DNA of 64,000 nucleotides from Streptomyces griseoflavus (lineage in GTDB: Bacteria; Actinomycetota; Actinomycetes; Streptomycetales; Streptomycetaceae), in assembly GCF_014649995.1 (NCBI RefSeq), contig NZ_BMUC01000008.1:248001-312000 (forward strand). The letters run 5' to 3'. Below the pieces are notes generated by a model. The model saw only the letters and a program-made list of their open reading frames with translations, did not search any database and had not been told where the DNA came from. Numbering within the stretch: the first letter of the stretch is position 1; each line of letters starts with the position of its first letter. The position numbers were made by a program, and so were the translations under genes. Shown in pieces: positions 8,939 through 18,985 of this stretch.

Positions 8939-9262
8939 ATGAAGATCAAGAAGGGTGACCTGGTCCAGGTCATCACCGGCAAGGACAAGGGCAAGCAGGG
9001 CAAGGTCATTGCCGCTTACCCGCGCGACGAGCGTGTCCTGGTCGAGGGTGTCAACCGGGTCAAGAAGCACACCAAGGCCGGTCCGACCGCTCGCGGTTCG
9101 CAGGCCGGCGGCATCGTGACCACCGAGGCCCCGATCCACGTCTCCAACGTCCAGCTGGTCGTGGAGAAGGACGGGAACAAGGTCGTCACGCGCGTCGGTT
9201 ACCGCTTCGACGACGAAGGCAACAAGATCCGCGTTGCCAAGCGGACGGGTGAGGACATCTGA
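8939..9262 (+). CDS. rplX: 50S ribosomal protein L24
   Basis: A 107-residue L24 with the KOW motif [21 protein letters not shown]24 initiates 50S assembly. The ATG at 8939 is chosen over a GTG at 8933 because GGAGGTG (8923-8929) has better spacing to it. It overlaps the rplE start by one base. Confidence 0.98.
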   Translation: MKIKKGDLVQVITGKDKGKQGKVIAAYPRDERVLVEGVNRVKKHTKAGPTARGSQAGGIVTTEAPIHVSNVQLVVEKDGNKVVTRVGYRFDDEGNKIRVAKRTGEDI

Positions 9263-9819
9263 TGACGACCACCACCACTCCGCGTCTGAAGACGAAGTAC
9301 CGCGAGGAGATCGCGGGCAAGCTGCGCGAGCAGTTCTCCTACGAGAACGTCATGCAGGTTCCCGGCCTCGTCAAGATCGTGGTCAACATGGGTGTGGGCG
9401 ACGCCGCCCGCGACTCCAAGCTGATCGAGGGCGCCATCCGCGACCTCACCACGATCACCGGTCAGAAGCCGGCCGTCACCAAGGCCCGCAAGTCCATCGC
9501 GCAGTTCAAGCTGCGTGAGGGCCAGCCGATCGGTGCCCACGTCACGCTCCGTGGCGACCGCATGTGGGAGTTCCTGGACCGCACCCTGTCGCTCGCGCTC
9601 CCGCGCATCCGCGACTTCCGCGGCCTGTCCCCCAAGCAGTTCGACGGCCGTGGCAACTACACCTTCGGTCTCACGGAGCAGGTCATGTTCCACGAGATCG
9701 ACCAGGACAAGATCGACCGTGTCCGGGGTATGGACATCACCGTGGTGACCACGGCGACCAACGACGAAGAGGGCCGCGCCCTTCTCCGTCACCTCGGCTT
9801 CCCGTTCAAGGAGGCGTGA
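9262..9819 (+). CDS. rplE: 50S ribosomal protein L5
   Basis: A 185-residue L5, which binds 5S r[19 protein letters not shown] near residue 36, [21 protein letters not shown], and [20 protein letters not shown]. It starts at the overlapping TGATG after rplX and is followed 5 nt later by rpsN. Confidence 0.99.
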   Translation: MTTTTTPRLKTKYREEIAGKLREQFSYENVMQVPGLVKIVVNMGVGDAARDSKLIEGAIRDLTTITGQKPAVTKARKSIAQFKLREGQPIGAHVTLRGDRMWEFLDRTLSLALPRIRDFRGLSPKQFDGRGNYTFGLTEQVMFHEIDQDKIDRVRGMDITVVTTATNDEEGRALLRHLGFPFKEA

Positions 9820-9824
9820 GCGAG

Positions 9825-10010
9825 ATGGCGAAGAAGGCTCTCATCGCGAAGGCTGCTCGCAAGCCCAAGTTCGGAGTGCGCGGCTACACCCGCTGCCAGC
9901 GCTGCGGTCGTCCGCACTCCGTGTACCGCAAGTTCGGCCTGTGCCGCGTGTGCCTTCGTGAGATGGCTCACCGTGGCGAGCTGCCGGGCGTGACCAAGAG
10001 CTCCTGGTAG
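9825..10010 (+). CDS. rpsN: 30S ribosomal protein S14, type Z (zinc-binding)
   Basis: A 61-residue S14 of the short zinc type: CQRC (Cys24, Cys27) and CRVC (Cys40, Cys43) form the zinc ribbon. Many actinobacteria also encode a longer zinc-free S14 elsewhere for zinc starvation; it is not in this window. Followed by a 235-nt gap before rpsH with a weak -10-like TAGGCT at 10082. Confidence 0.98.
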   Translation: MAKKALIAKAARKPKFGVRGYTRCQRCGRPHSVYRKFGLCRVCLREMAHRGELPGVTKSSW

Positions 10011-10245
10011 TCCGGGTAATCCCCGGCTCCCAGGGCTCTCGGTAAGCAGTGGGAACGGCGGGAGGCCCACCCCGCATGGCTTAGGCTTGTGGGGTTGGGC
10101 GCCTGCCGTGCCCAGAACGCGGGCTGTGCCCGCTCATGTTTGCTTACTACGCCGTAGGTCCACCGCGCCGCACCCGTCCCGTCTCGGATCGGGGAGAGGG
10201 ATGGCGCACCAGGAAACCCCGGCGAGAGAGGCCGAAGGCCAATTC

Positions 10246-10644
10246 ATGACCATGACTGATCCGATCGCAGACATGCTTACGCGTCTGCGGAACGCGAACT
10301 CGGCGTACCACGACACCGTGGCGATGCCGCACTCGAAGATCAAGTCGCACATCGCGGAGATCCTCCAGCAGGAGGGCTTCATCACGGGCTGGAAGGTCGA
10401 GGACGCCGAGGTCGGCAAGAACCTCGTCCTGGACCTGAAGTTCGGTCCCAACCGTGAGCGCTCCATCGCGGGCATCAAGCGGATCTCCAAGCCCGGTCTC
10501 CGGGTGTACGCGAAGTCCACCAACCTGCCGAAGGTGCTCGGCGGCCTCGGCGTGGCGATCATCTCCACGTCGCACGGGCTCCTCACCGACAAGCAGGCCG
10601 GCAAGAAGGGCGTGGGTGGGGAAGTCCTCGCCTACGTCTGGTAG
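10246..10644 (+). CDS. rpsH: 30S ribosomal protein S8
   Basis: A 132-residue S8, the central-domain 16S rRNA binder that in other bacteria represses the spc operon. It begins [18 protein letters not shown] and ends [11 protein letters not shown]. The ATG at 10246 has GAAGG at 10234; an ATG two codons later is an alternative. The frame stays open upstream but is not S8-like. Confidence 0.98.
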   Translation: MTMTDPIADMLTRLRNANSAYHDTVAMPHSKIKSHIAEILQQEGFITGWKVEDAEVGKNLVLDLKFGPNRERSIAGIKRISKPGLRVYAKSTNLPKVLGGLGVAIISTSHGLLTDKQAGKKGVGGEVLAYVW

Positions 10645-10668
10645 CGGAAGGGAACGGAGGAAACAGCT

Positions 10669-11208
10669 ATGTCGCGCATCGGCAAGCTCCCCATCGCGGT
10701 TCCCGCCGGCGTGGACGTCACCATCGACGGCCAGACGGTCACGGTGAAGGGCCCCAAGGGCACGCTGAACCACACCGTCGTGTCGCCGATCGAGATCGCC
10801 AAGGGTGAGGACGGCGTCCTGAACGTCACCCGCCCCAACGACGAGCGTCAGAACAAGGCCCTGCACGGCCTGTCCCGCACGCTGGTGGCGAACATGATCA
10901 CCGGCGTGACCCAGGGTTACGTGAAGAAGCTCGAGATCAGCGGTGTCGGTTACCGCGTTGTCGCCAAGGGTTCCAACCTGGAGTTCTCCCTGGGCTACAG
11001 CCACCCGATCACGATCGAGGCGCCCGAGGGCATCACCTTCAAGGTGGAGGCCCCCACCCGCTTCTCGGTCGAGGGCATCGACAAGCAGAAGGTCGGCGAG
11101 GTTGCGGCCAACATCCGCAAGCTGCGCAAGCCCGACCCGTACAAGGCCAAGGGCGTCAAGTACGAGGGCGAAGTCATCCGCCGCAAGGTCGGAAAGGCGG
11201 GTAAGTAA
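10669..11208 (+). CDS. rplF: 50S ribosomal protein L6
   Basis: A 179-residue L6 ([20 protein letters not shown] start; [27 protein letters not shown] end) located near the GTPase-associated centre. GGAGG precedes the ATG, and rplR follows after 3 nt. Confidence 0.99.
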   Translation: MSRIGKLPIAVPAGVDVTIDGQTVTVKGPKGTLNHTVVSPIEIAKGEDGVLNVTRPNDERQNKALHGLSRTLVANMITGVTQGYVKKLEISGVGYRVVAKGSNLEFSLGYSHPITIEAPEGITFKVEAPTRFSVEGIDKQKVGEVAANIRKLRKPDPYKAKGVKYEGEVIRRKVGKAGK

Positions 11209-11211
11209 GCC

Positions 11212-11595
11212 ATGGCATACGGGCAGAAGATCCTCAAGGGCGACGCCTACAAGCGTGCTGCTATCAAGCGTCGTCACATCCGGATCCGCAAGAACGTCTC
11301 TGGTACTGCCGAGCGTCCTCGCCTGGTCGTGACTCGTTCCAACCGCCACATCGTGGCGCAGGTGATCGACGACCTGAAGGGTCACACCCTGGCTTCGGCG
11401 TCCACGCTGGACGCGTCGATCCGCGGTGGCGAGGCCGACAAGTCCTCGCAGGCCCAGCAGGTCGGTGCCCTGGTCGCGGAGCGCGCCAAGGCCGCCGGTG
11501 TCGAGGCGGTCGTGTTCGACCGCGGTGGCAACAGGTACGCGGGGCGCATCGCCGCCCTGGCGGACGCCGCCCGCGAAGCCGGACTCAAGTTCTGA
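11212..11595 (+). CDS. rplR: 50S ribosomal protein L18
   Basis: A 127-residue L18, 5S rRNA-binding: [28 protein letters not shown] and [27 protein letters not shown] are conserved. Immediate neighbour of rplF; a 66-nt gap separates it from rpsE. Confidence 0.99.
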   Translation: MAYGQKILKGDAYKRAAIKRRHIRIRKNVSGTAERPRLVVTRSNRHIVAQVIDDLKGHTLASASTLDASIRGGEADKSSQAQQVGALVAERAKAAGVEAVVFDRGGNRYAGRIAALADAAREAGLKF

Positions 11596-11661
11596 GTCGT
11601 CCGTCGCGTCAGCGACTTAATGTCGCTGCGTAGCTAGCGGAAACAGAGAGAGGTAATTCCA

Positions 11662-12267
11662 ATGGCTGGACCCCAGCGCCGCGGTGGCGGTGCCGGTGGC
11701 GGCGAGCGGCGGGACCGGAAGGGCCGTGACGGCGGCGCAGCTGCCGCCGAGAAGACCGCATACGTTGAGCGCGTCGTCGCGATCAACCGTGTCGCCAAGG
11801 TTGTGAAGGGTGGTCGTCGCTTCAGCTTCACCGCGCTGGTCGTGGTGGGCGACGGTGACGGCACCGTGGGTGTCGGATACGGCAAGGCCAAGGAGGTGCC
11901 GGCCGCCATCGCCAAGGGTGTTGAGGAGGCCAAGAAGCACTTCTTCAAGGTCCCCCGCATCCAGGGCACCATCCCGCACCCCATCCAGGGTGAGAAGGCT
12001 GCCGGCGTCGTACTGCTCAAGCCCGCGTCCCCCGGTACCGGCGTCATCGCCGGTGGTCCGGTGCGCGCCGTGCTCGAGTGCGCCGGTATCCACGATGTGC
12101 TGTCGAAGTCGCTCGGCTCCGACAACCAGATCAACATCGTGCACGCGACCGTGGAGGCCCTCAAGGGTCTGCAGCGTCCCGAGGAGATCGCGGCCCGCCG
12201 TGGTCTGCCCCTCGAGGACGTCGCCCCCGCGGCTCTTCTCCGTGCGCGTGCCGGGGCGGGTGCGTAA
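11662..12267 (+). CDS. rpsE: 30S ribosomal protein S5
   Basis: A 201-residue S5 at the mRNA entry, important for fidelity. The dsRNA-binding-like core starts near residue 34 ([23 protein letters not shown]) and includes [16 protein letters not shown]. It is preceded by a Gly/Arg-rich extension, making it longer than the ~165-residue E. coli protein. rpmD follows 2 nt later. Confidence 0.98.
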   Translation: MAGPQRRGGGAGGGERRDRKGRDGGAAAAEKTAYVERVVAINRVAKVVKGGRRFSFTALVVVGDGDGTVGVGYGKAKEVPAAIAKGVEEAKKHFFKVPRIQGTIPHPIQGEKAAGVVLLKPASPGTGVIAGGPVRAVLECAGIHDVLSKSLGSDNQINIVHATVEALKGLQRPEEIAARRGLPLEDVAPAALLRARAGAGA

Positions 12268-12269
12268 TC

Positions 12270-12452
12270 ATGGCGCAGCTCAGGATTACGCAGGTCAAGT
12301 CCTACATCGGCAGCAAGCAGAACCACCGTGACACCCTGCGCTCCCTTGGTCTCAAGGGCATCAACACGCAGGTCGTCAAGGAGGACCGCCCCGAGTTCCG
12401 CGGAATGGTGCACACCGTCCGCCACCTCGTGACGGTCGAGGAGGTCGACTGA
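12270..12452 (+). CDS. rpmD: 50S ribosomal protein L30
   Basis: A 60-residue L30: [29 protein letters not shown] followed by the [10 protein letters not shown] end. Standard length and position between rpsE and rplO. Confidence 0.98.
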   Translation: MAQLRITQVKSYIGSKQNHRDTLRSLGLKGINTQVVKEDRPEFRGMVHTVRHLVTVEEVD

Positions 12453-12454
12453 TC

Positions 12455-12910
12455 ATGGCGGAGCAGAACCCGCTCAAGATCCACAACCTCCGTCCCGCCC
12501 CCGGCGCCAAGACCGCGAAGACCCGTGTCGGTCGTGGTGAGGCGTCGAAGGGTAAGACGGCCGGTCGTGGTACGAAGGGCACCAAGGCCCGTTACCAGGT
12601 TCCGGAGCGCTTCGAGGGTGGCCAGATGCCGCTCCACATGCGTCTCCCGAAGCTGAAGGGCTTCAAGAACCCGTTCAAGACCGAGTTCCAGGTCGTGAAC
12701 CTGGACAAGCTCGCCTCCCTCTACCCCGAGGGCGGAGAGGTCACGGTCGAGGACCTGGTCGCCAAGGGTGCCGTGCGCAAGAACAGCCTCGTCAAGGTCC
12801 TGGGCCAGGGCGAGATCTCCGTGGCGCTGCAGGTGACGGTCGACGCCGTCTCCGGCTCCGCCAAGGAGAAGATCACCGCCGCCGGCGGTACCGTCACCGA
12901 GCTCGTCTGA
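12455..12910 (+). CDS. rplO: 50S ribosomal protein L15
   Basis: A 151-residue L15, late 50S assembly protein: [31 protein letters not shown] near the N-terminus and [20 protein letters not shown] in the middle. Last gene before a strong hairpin and the secY transcription unit. Confidence 0.98.
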   Translation: MAEQNPLKIHNLRPAPGAKTAKTRVGRGEASKGKTAGRGTKGTKARYQVPERFEGGQMPLHMRLPKLKGFKNPFKTEFQVVNLDKLASLYPEGGEVTVEDLVAKGAVRKNSLVKVLGQGEISVALQVTVDAVSGSAKEKITAAGGTVTELV

Positions 12911-12945
12911 TCCGTCAGGTGTCTCGATGACGTAGTGCGATCCCG

Positions 12946-12979
12946 ACCGGGGATACCCCACAAATGGGGTATCCCCGGT
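12946..12979 (+). terminator. Hairpin terminator after rplO
   Basis: A perfect 15-bp stem (12946-12960 with 12965-12979) and CAAA loop, followed by a weakly U-rich TGGTCGTTCCT. It separates the spc ribosomal genes from secY-adk-map and probably terminates or attenuates transcription. Confidence 0.75.
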
Positions 12980-13153
12980 TGGTCGTTCCTAGGGCGGCAG
13001 TCTCGCCGGTAAGGTGGCCTGCGCTGCCCATTGACCTCGGGGGCCCCATACGGGGCACTCACCGCGGCAGTTGACCGTTACGTAATCGTCCTTAGTCGGA
13101 ATCTCAAGACCGTCACCCTTGACGCAGTTGCGCGGGGGGTCGCAGGAGGCACC

Positions 13154-14467
13154 GTGCTCACCGCGTTCGCCCGGGCGTTCAAGACGCCCGACCTGCGCAA
13201 GAAGCTGCTCTTCACGCTCGGCATCATCGTCGTGTACCGCATCGGTACGAACGTCCCGATCCCGGGTGTCGACTACCGCAACGTCCAGGCCTGTATCGAC
13301 AACGCTGAGGCCGGCCAGGGTCTGCTGGGTCTGGTCAACATGTTCAGCGGCGGCGCGCTGCTCCAGATCACGATCTTCGCGCTGGGCATCATGCCGTACA
13401 TCACGGCGAGCATCATCCTGCAGCTGCTGACCGTCGTGATCCCGCGTCTGGAAGCCCTGAAGAAGGAGGGCCAGGCCGGTACGGCGAAGATCACGCAGTA
13501 CACCCGTTATCTGACGGTCGCGCTGGCCATCCTCCAGGGCACCGGCCTGGTGGCCACCGCCCGCAGCGGCTCCCTCTTCCCGGGATGCCCCGTCGCCGGC
13601 CAGATCGTCCCCGACCAGTCGATCTTCGTGACCGTGACCATGGTCATCACCATGACCGCCGGTACGGCCGCCGTGATGTGGCTCGGTGAGCTCATCACCG
13701 ACCGCGGCATCGGCAACGGCATGTCGATCCTGATGTTCATCTCGATCGCCGCGACCTTCCCCTCCGCCCTGTGGGCCATCAAGGAGCAGGGCAGCCTGGC
13801 GGACGGCTGGATCGAGTTCGGCACCGTCATGGTCGTCGGGTTCGTCATGGTCGCCCTGGTCGTGTTCGTCGAGCAGGCGCAGCGCCGGATCCCGGTGCAG
13901 TACGCCAAGCGCATGATCGGCCGCCGTTCCTACGGCGGCACGTCCACCTACATCCCGCTGAAGGTGAACCAGGCGGGTGTCATTCCGGTCATCTTCGCCT
14001 CGTCGCTGCTTTACATTCCCGCCCTGATCGTGCAGTTCTCGAACTCCAACGCGGGCTGGGCGGCCTGGATCACGAAGAACCTCGCGGACACCGGAGCGAC
14101 GTTCCACATCATCCTGTACTTCCTGTTGATCGTTTTCTTCGCGTTCTTCTACGTGGCGATCACCTTCAACCCCGAAGAAGTCGCCGACAACATGAAGAAG
14201 TATGGTGGCTTCATCCCGGGCATCCGGGCTGGCCGACCGACCGCTGAGTACCTGAGCTACGTACTCAACCGGATCACCTGGCCGGGCTCGCTGTATCTGG
14301 GCCTGATCTCTCTCGTGCCGACAATGGCGTTGGCTGGTTTCGGGGCAAACCAGAACTTCCCGTTCGGCGGGACCAGCATCCTGATCATCGTGGGTGTCGG
14401 TCTCGAGACCGTGAAGCAGATCGAGAGCCAGCTCCAGCAGCGCAATTACGAAGGGTTCCTCCGCTGA
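13154..14467 (+). CDS. secY: Preprotein translocase subunit SecY
   Basis: A 437-residue polytopic membrane protein, the central channel of the Sec translocon, with about ten hydrophobic segments. Early GTNVPIPGVD, the plug-region MFSGGALLQITIFALGIMPYI, and the cytosolic RRIPVQYAKR loop are typical. The GTG at 13154 with AGGAGG at 13144 is chosen; upstream frame is not SecY-like. TAAGGT at about 13010 could be a -10 box. Its stop overlaps adk (TGATG). Confidence 0.97.
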   Translation: MLTAFARAFKTPDLRKKLLFTLGIIVVYRIGTNVPIPGVDYRNVQACIDNAEAGQGLLGLVNMFSGGALLQITIFALGIMPYITASIILQLLTVVIPRLEALKKEGQAGTAKITQYTRYLTVALAILQGTGLVATARSGSLFPGCPVAGQIVPDQSIFVTVTMVITMTAGTAAVMWLGELITDRGIGNGMSILMFISIAATFPSALWAIKEQGSLADGWIEFGTVMVVGFVMVALVVFVEQAQRRIPVQYAKRMIGRRSYGGTSTYIPLKVNQAGVIPVIFASSLLYIPALIVQFSNSNAGWAAWITKNLADTGATFHIILYFLLIVFFAFFYVAITFNPEEVADNMKKYGGFIPGIRAGRPTAEYLSYVLNRITWPGSLYLGLISLVPTMALAGFGANQNFPFGGTSILIIVGVGLETVKQIESQLQQRNYEGFLR

Positions 14468-15120
14468 TGCGAATCGTCCTCGTCGGGCCGCCGGGTGCCG
14501 GTAAGGGTACGCAGGCCACCCGCCTTGCCGAGAAACTGCGCATCCCGCACATCTCCACGGGTGACCTGTTCCGCGCCAACATCAGCCGGCAGACGGAGCT
14601 GGGCAAGCTCGCGAAGTCCTACATGGACGCCGGCAACCTCGTCCCCGACGAGGTCACCATCGCCATGGCCAAGGACCGCATGGAGCAGCCCGACGCCGAG
14701 GGCGGCTTCCTGCTGGACGGTTTCCCGCGCAACGTGTCTCAGGCCGAGGCGCTGGACGAGCTGCTGCAGACCGAGGGCATCAAGCTGGACGCGGTGCTCG
14801 ATCTCGAGGCCCCCGAGGACGAGGTCGTCAAGCGGATCGCCGGGCGGCGGGTCTGCCGCAAGGACTCGGCGCACGTGTTCCACGTGACGTACAGCCCGCC
14901 GAAGCAGGAAGGTGTCTGTGACACCTGCGGCGGCGAGCTGTACCAGCGGGACGACGACTCCGAGTCGACGGTGCGGACCCGGCTGGAGGTCTACCACACG
15001 CAGACCGAGCCGATCATCGACTACTACCGGGCGCAGGGCCTGGTCGTGACGATCTCGGCGATGGGTCCGGTGGACGAGGTCACGGGGCGGGCCCTGGAGG
15101 CGCTGAAGAGCGCCGAGTAG
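14467..15120 (+). CDS. adk: Adenylate kinase
   Basis: A 217-residue long-type adenylate kinase (ATP + AMP = 2 ADP). P-loop GPPGAGKGTQ at residues 7-16; DGFPRN near 84-89. The LID contains CDTCGG but the first Cys pair of the zinc site is replaced (CRKDSAH), so zinc binding may be altered. Coupled to secY by a one-base overlap; followed by a terminator. Confidence 0.98.
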   Translation: MRIVLVGPPGAGKGTQATRLAEKLRIPHISTGDLFRANISRQTELGKLAKSYMDAGNLVPDEVTIAMAKDRMEQPDAEGGFLLDGFPRNVSQAEALDELLQTEGIKLDAVLDLEAPEDEVVKRIAGRRVCRKDSAHVFHVTYSPPKQEGVCDTCGGELYQRDDDSESTVRTRLEVYHTQTEPIIDYYRAQGLVVTISAMGPVDEVTGRALEALKSAE

Positions 15121-15135
15121 TTCCGTTCTCCTGTC

Positions 15136-15176
15136 GGTCACAGCCGCGGTCCCCCCAGGGGGCCGCGGCTGTGACC
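15136..15176 (+). terminator. Hairpin terminator after adk
   Basis: A perfect 14-bp stem (15136-15149 with 15163-15176) whose loop can itself pair C-run to G-run. No long U-tract follows. It suggests map may be partly independent of secY-adk. Confidence 0.7.
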
Positions 15177-15265
15177 GTGGTGGCCGCCCGCGGGACCGAG
15201 GGACTCCGGGCGCCCGTATCGTTGGAAGTGTTCGCATAGCTGGTCCACGAAAGGCCGTCGTCCCC

Positions 15266-16102
15266 ATGGTGCAGATCAAGAGCCCCGAGCAGATCGCCAA
15301 GATGCGTGAGGCGGGGCTGGTCGTAGCGGCCATTCACGCCGCCACGCGCGAGGCGGCCGTGCCCGGGGCCACGACCAGGGATCTGGACCAGGTGGCGCGC
15401 AAGGTGCTCGCCGAGCACGGGGCCAAGCCCAACTTCCTCGGCTACGGCGGCTTCCCCGCCACCATCTGCACCTCCGTGAACGAGGTCGTCGTCCACGGCA
15501 TCCCCTCCGACGACGTCGTCCTCAAGGACGGGGACGTCATCTCCATCGACTGCGGCGCGATCATCGACGGCTGGCACGGCGACGCCGCCTACACCGCGTT
15601 CGTCGGGTCCGGTCACTCGCCGGAGCTGGTCGAGTTGTCCCGGGTGACCGAGGAGTCGATGTGGGCCGGCATCGCGGCCATGAAGCAGGGCAACCGGCTG
15701 GTGGACATCTCCCGGGCCGTGGAGACCTACATCCGCCGCCAGCCGAAGCCGGGCGGCGGCAAGTACGGGATCATCGAGGACTACGGCGGCCACGGCATCG
15801 GCACCGAGATGCACATGGACCCGCACCTGCTGAACTACGTGGACCGCAAGCGGGGCAAGGGGCCCAAGCTGGTCCCGGGCTTCTGCCTCGCCATCGAGCC
15901 GATGGTCTCCCTGGGCACGCCGAAGACGGAGGTCCTCTCCGACGACTGGACCGTCATCACGACGGACGGCACCTGGTCCTCCCACTGGGAGCACTCCGTC
16001 GCCCTCACCGAGCAGGGACCGCTGGTCCTGACGGCGCCCGACGGCGGCAAGGCCAAGCTGGCCGAGCTGGGGGTCACGGCGGCGCCGGATCCGCTGGCCT
16101 GA
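15266..16102 (+). CDS. map: Type I methionine aminopeptidase
   Basis: A 278-residue metallopeptidase that removes initiator Met. The metal ligands are in conserved contexts: DVISIDCGAIIDGWHGDAA, GHGIGTEMHMDP, and CLAIEPMVSLG. Standard type I length with no N-terminal zinc finger. It follows adk, as in many actinobacteria. Confidence 0.97.
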   Translation: MVQIKSPEQIAKMREAGLVVAAIHAATREAAVPGATTRDLDQVARKVLAEHGAKPNFLGYGGFPATICTSVNEVVVHGIPSDDVVLKDGDVISIDCGAIIDGWHGDAAYTAFVGSGHSPELVELSRVTEESMWAGIAAMKQGNRLVDISRAVETYIRRQPKPGGGKYGIIEDYGGHGIGTEMHMDPHLLNYVDRKRGKGPKLVPGFCLAIEPMVSLGTPKTEVLSDDWTVITTDGTWSSHWEHSVALTEQGPLVLTAPDGGKAKLAELGVTAAPDPLA

Positions 16103-16148
16103 CCCGGCCCCGGGTTAAGGATCTCCCCGGTGGGGCAGGATTTCTCGA

Positions 16149-16178
16149 TTCGTGTTTCCGGGTGCGCTGACGTAGACT
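16149..16178 (+). promoter_or_regulatory. Candidate infA promoter
   Basis: TTCGTG (16149-16154), 18 nt, TAGACT (16173-16178). The -10 fits the streptomycete housekeeping TANNNT consensus well; the -35 is weak. It lies 91 nt before the infA start. Confidence 0.5.
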
Positions 16179-16268
16179 GACTCGTCGGCTCTTGTGCACC
16201 CGCATGTCTTCATGTACCACGCGGTGCACGCTGGAGTCGATCAAGGTAGTCGATTCGAAGGGCGAAGC

Positions 16269-16490
16269 GTGGCCAAGAAGCAAGGTGCCATCGAGATCGA
16301 GGGCACTGTCGTCGAGTCTCTTCCGAACGCCATGTTCAAGGTCGAGCTCCAGAACGGCCACCAGGTCCTGGCACACATCAGCGGCAAGATGCGCATGCAC
16401 TACATCCGCATCCTCCCTGACGACCGGGTCGTGGTGGAGCTCTCTCCGTACGACCTGACGCGTGGCCGGATCGTCTACCGGTACAAGTAG
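16269..16490 (+). CDS. infA: Translation initiation factor IF-1
   Basis: A 73-residue OB-fold IF-1: [26 protein letters not shown] to RGRIVYRYK. The GTG at 16269 after GAAGGGCGA gives the family length; an upstream ATG in frame would add 25 unrelated residues and is rejected. Heads infA-rpmJ-rpsM-rpsK. Confidence 0.98.
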   Translation: MAKKQGAIEIEGTVVESLPNAMFKVELQNGHQVLAHISGKMRMHYIRILPDDRVVVELSPYDLTRGRIVYRYK

Positions 16491-16549
16491 ATCTTGCCCG
16501 CGCCCCGGCTCGCCGGGGTGATGGCACTGACCCGGAGAACCTCACACCC

Positions 16550-16663
16550 ATGAAGGTCAAGCCGAGCGTCAAGAAGATCTGCGACAAGTGCAGGGTGATC
16601 CGCCGTCACGGCCGGGTCATGATCATCTGTGACAACCCGCGCCACAAGCAGCGCCAGGGCTGA
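16550..16663 (+). CDS. rpmJ: 50S ribosomal protein L36 (zinc-binding type)
   Basis: A 37-residue L36. CDKC (Cys11, Cys14), Cys27 and His32 form the zinc ligands, so this is the zinc-containing type. GGAGAA lies 11 nt upstream. A short CCCCGG...CCGGGG hairpin (about 16503-16518) separates it from infA. Confidence 0.97.
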   Translation: MKVKPSVKKICDKCRVIRRHGRVMIICDNPRHKQRQG

Positions 16664-16857
16664 CCGCAGCACGATCGACCCTCTGCGACTTCTCCGCAGA
16701 ACTTCGCGCGACGCGAGCAGTACACGTTCATACGCAGGTCCCGAGCCGCACGGCTCGACACCCCCGGCTCGGAGGCCGGGGACCCGGTCCGTACCTCGTA
16801 CGGCGGACAGGGATCCGGTCCTGTGGAAGACCTCCGACAACTAACTGGAGCCATTGA

Positions 16858-17238
16858 ATGGCACGCGTTTCCGGTGTTGACATCCCGCGCGAAAAGCGCG
16901 TGGAGATCGCCCTCACCTACGTGTTCGGCATCGGCCGAACCCTTTCGCAGCAGACGCTGGCCGCCACCGGCGTCGACCCGAACACCCGCGTTCGCGACCT
17001 CTCCGAGGAGCAGCTCGTCGCGATCCGTGAGTTCGTGGACAACAACATCAAGACCGAGGGTGACCTCCGTCGCGAGATCCAGGCCGACATCCGCCGCAAG
17101 GTTGAGATCGGCACCTACCAGGGTCTGCGTCACCGTCGCGGTCTGCCCGTCCGCGGTCAGCGCACCAGCACCAACGCGCGTACCCGCAAGGGCCCGCGTC
17201 GCGCCATCGCCGGCAAGAAGAAGCCGGGCAAGAAGTAG
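16858..17238 (+). CDS. rpsM: 30S ribosomal protein S13
   Basis: A 126-residue S13: [27 protein letters not shown] start and [20 protein letters not shown] near the basic tail that contacts P-site tRNA. A 194-nt gap precedes it; CTGGAG lies upstream of the ATG. Confidence 0.99.
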   Translation: MARVSGVDIPREKRVEIALTYVFGIGRTLSQQTLAATGVDPNTRVRDLSEEQLVAIREFVDNNIKTEGDLRREIQADIRRKVEIGTYQGLRHRRGLPVRGQRTSTNARTRKGPRRAIAGKKKPGKK

Positions 17239-17302
17239 TCCTGAGCGGACGCTCATCCAGCGGTCTTGCTGCAGGACCGACCACCTCCCGTAGGAGTTAG
17301 AG

Positions 17303-17707
17303 ATGCCCCCCAAGGGTCGTCAGGGCGCTGCCAAGAAGGTGCGCCGCAAGGAAAAGAAGAACGTCGCTCACGGCCACGCGCACATCAAGAGCACGTTCAA
17401 CAACACCATCGTGTCGATCACGGACCCGTCCGGCAACGTGATCTCCTGGGCCTCCGCCGGCCACGTCGGCTTCAAGGGCTCCCGGAAGTCCACGCCGTTC
17501 GCCGCGCAGATGGCCGCCGAGTCGGCTGCCCGCCGCGCCCAGGAGCACGGCATGCGCAAGGTCGACGTGTTCGTCAAGGGCCCGGGCTCCGGTCGCGAGA
17601 CCGCGATCCGCTCCCTGCAGGCCACGGGCCTCGAGGTCGGCTCCATCCAGGACGTCACCCCGACCCCGCACAACGGCTGCCGTCCGCCGAAGCGCCGTCG
17701 CGTCTGA
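17303..17707 (+). CDS. rpsK: 30S ribosomal protein S11
   Basis: A 134-residue S11, platform protein: [30 protein letters not shown], and the conserved C-terminal [18 protein letters not shown]. In most bacteria rpsD follows; here the next gene is rpoA. The last 32 nt before the stop (17673-17704) are duplicated 100 bp downstream. Confidence 0.99.
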   Translation: MPPKGRQGAAKKVRRKEKKNVAHGHAHIKSTFNNTIVSITDPSGNVISWASAGHVGFKGSRKSTPFAAQMAAESAARRAQEHGMRKVDVFVKGPGSGRETAIRSLQATGLEVGSIQDVTPTPHNGCRPPKRRRV

Positions 17708-17804
17708 TGTGACAGCGCGGCCGGTCGGCTCCCTGCTGGGGGTGCGGGGGTCGTCCCCCGCAGCGTCGCGGCACGGCTGCCGTCCGCCGAAGCGCCGTCG
17801 CGTC
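17673..17804 (+). repeat. 32-bp direct repeat: rpsK 3' end and an orphan copy
   Basis: The last codons of rpsK at 17673-17704 (beginning ACGGCTGCCGTCC) recur without mismatch at 17773-17804, exactly 100 bp on, in non-coding DNA. Between them is an 8-bp GC hairpin (17743-17750/17755-17762). The second copy is not part of a plausible gene. Confidence 0.9.
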
Positions 17805-17837
17805 CGAGACGCCCGCCGCTTCGTTCGGCCTCGGTTT

Positions 17838-17873
17838 ACGGGCGGTACGGCTCGCAAGGGCCGTACCGCCCGT
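17838..17873 (+). terminator. Hairpin between rpsK and rpoA
   Basis: A perfect 14-bp stem (17838-17851 with 17860-17873) and 8-nt loop, followed by ACCCTTG. It lies 90 nt before rpoA and suggests partial termination, with rpoA having its own promoter close by. Confidence 0.65.
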
Positions 17874-17962
17874 ACCCTTGCAGTACCCGCACTTCTCACC
17901 GGGTGCGGTTCCCGTCGGGCGTCAAATAGCGGGCGTCCACGAATGAAGGATCTGATCCACAC

Positions 17963-18985
17963 ATGCTGATCGCTCAGCGTCCCTCGTTGACCGAAGAGGT
18001 CGTCGACGAATTCCGCTCCCGGTTCGTGATCGAGCCGCTGGAGCCGGGCTTCGGCTACACCCTCGGCAACTCCCTGCGCCGCACCCTCCTGTCGTCGATC
18101 CCCGGTGCCGCTGTCACCAGCATCCGCATCGACGGCGTCCTGCACGAGTTCACCACCGTGCCGGGCGTCAAGGAGGACGTCACCGACCTGATCCTCAACA
18201 TCAAGCAGCTGGTCGTCTCCTCGGAGCACGACGAGCCGGTCGTGATGTACCTGCGCAAGCAGGGTCCGGGTCTGGTCACCGCCGCCGACATCGCGCCGCC
18301 GGCCGGTGTCGAGGTGCACAACCCCGACCTCGTCCTCGCCACGCTCAACGGCAAGGGCAAGCTGGAGATGGAGCTGACGGTCGAGCGCGGCCGCGGCTAC
18401 GTCTCCGCCGTGCAGAACAAGCAGGTCGGTCAGGAGATCGGGCGCATCCCGGTCGACTCGATCTACTCGCCGGTCCTCAAGGTCACCTACAAGGTCGAGG
18501 CGACCCGTGTCGAGCAGCGCACCGACTTCGACAAGCTGATCGTCGACGTCGAGACCAAGCAGGCGATGCGTCCGCGTGACGCCATGGCCTCCGCCGGCAA
18601 GACCCTGGTCGAGCTGTTCGGTCTCGCCCGCGAGCTGAACATCGACGCCGAGGGCATCGACATGGGCCCGTCCCCCACGGACGCCGCCCTCGCCGCCGAT
18701 CTGGCGCTGCCGATCGAGGAGCTGGAGCTCACCGTCCGGTCGTACAACTGCCTCAAGCGTGAGGGCATCCACTCCGTGGGTGAGCTCGTCGCGCGCAGCG
18801 AGGCGGACCTGCTCGACATCCGCAACTTCGGTGCGAAGTCGATCGACGAGGTCAAGGCGAAGCTGGCCGGTATGGGCCTGGCGCTGAAGGACTCGCCTCC
18901 CGGGTTCGACCCGACCGCCGCCGCCGACGCCTTCGGCGCGGACGACGACGCGGACGCGGGCTTCGTGGAGACCGAGCAGTACTGA
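17963..18985 (+). CDS. rpoA: DNA-directed RNA polymerase subunit alpha
   Basis: A 340-residue alpha subunit. N-terminal dimerisation/assembly domain ([25 protein letters not shown] near residue 22-46; [21 protein letters not shown]), linker near 230, and a C-terminal domain ([49 protein letters not shown]) for activator and UP-element contact, then an acidic tail. rpsD is absent upstream. rplQ follows after 215 nt containing GC hairpins. Confidence 0.99.
   Translation: MLIAQRPSLTEEVVDEFRSRFVIEPLEPGFGYTLGNSLRRTLLSSIPGAAVTSIRIDGVLHEFTTVPGVKEDVTDLILNIKQLVVSSEHDEPVVMYLRKQGPGLVTAADIAPPAGVEVHNPDLVLATLNGKGKLEMELTVERGRGYVSAVQNKQVGQEIGRIPVDSIYSPVLKVTYKVEATRVEQRTDFDKLIVDVETKQAMRPRDAMASAGKTLVELFGLARELNIDAEGIDMGPSPTDAALAADLALPIEELELTVRSYNCLKREGIHSVGELVARSEADLLDIRNFGAKSIDEVKAKLAGMGLALKDSPPGFDPTAAADAFGADDDADAGFVETEQY

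Noticed and set aside
17709-17969. An 86-codon ORF between rpsK and rpoA
   Set aside because: Its only conserved part is the duplicated rpsK end; the rest is non-coding hairpin sequence.
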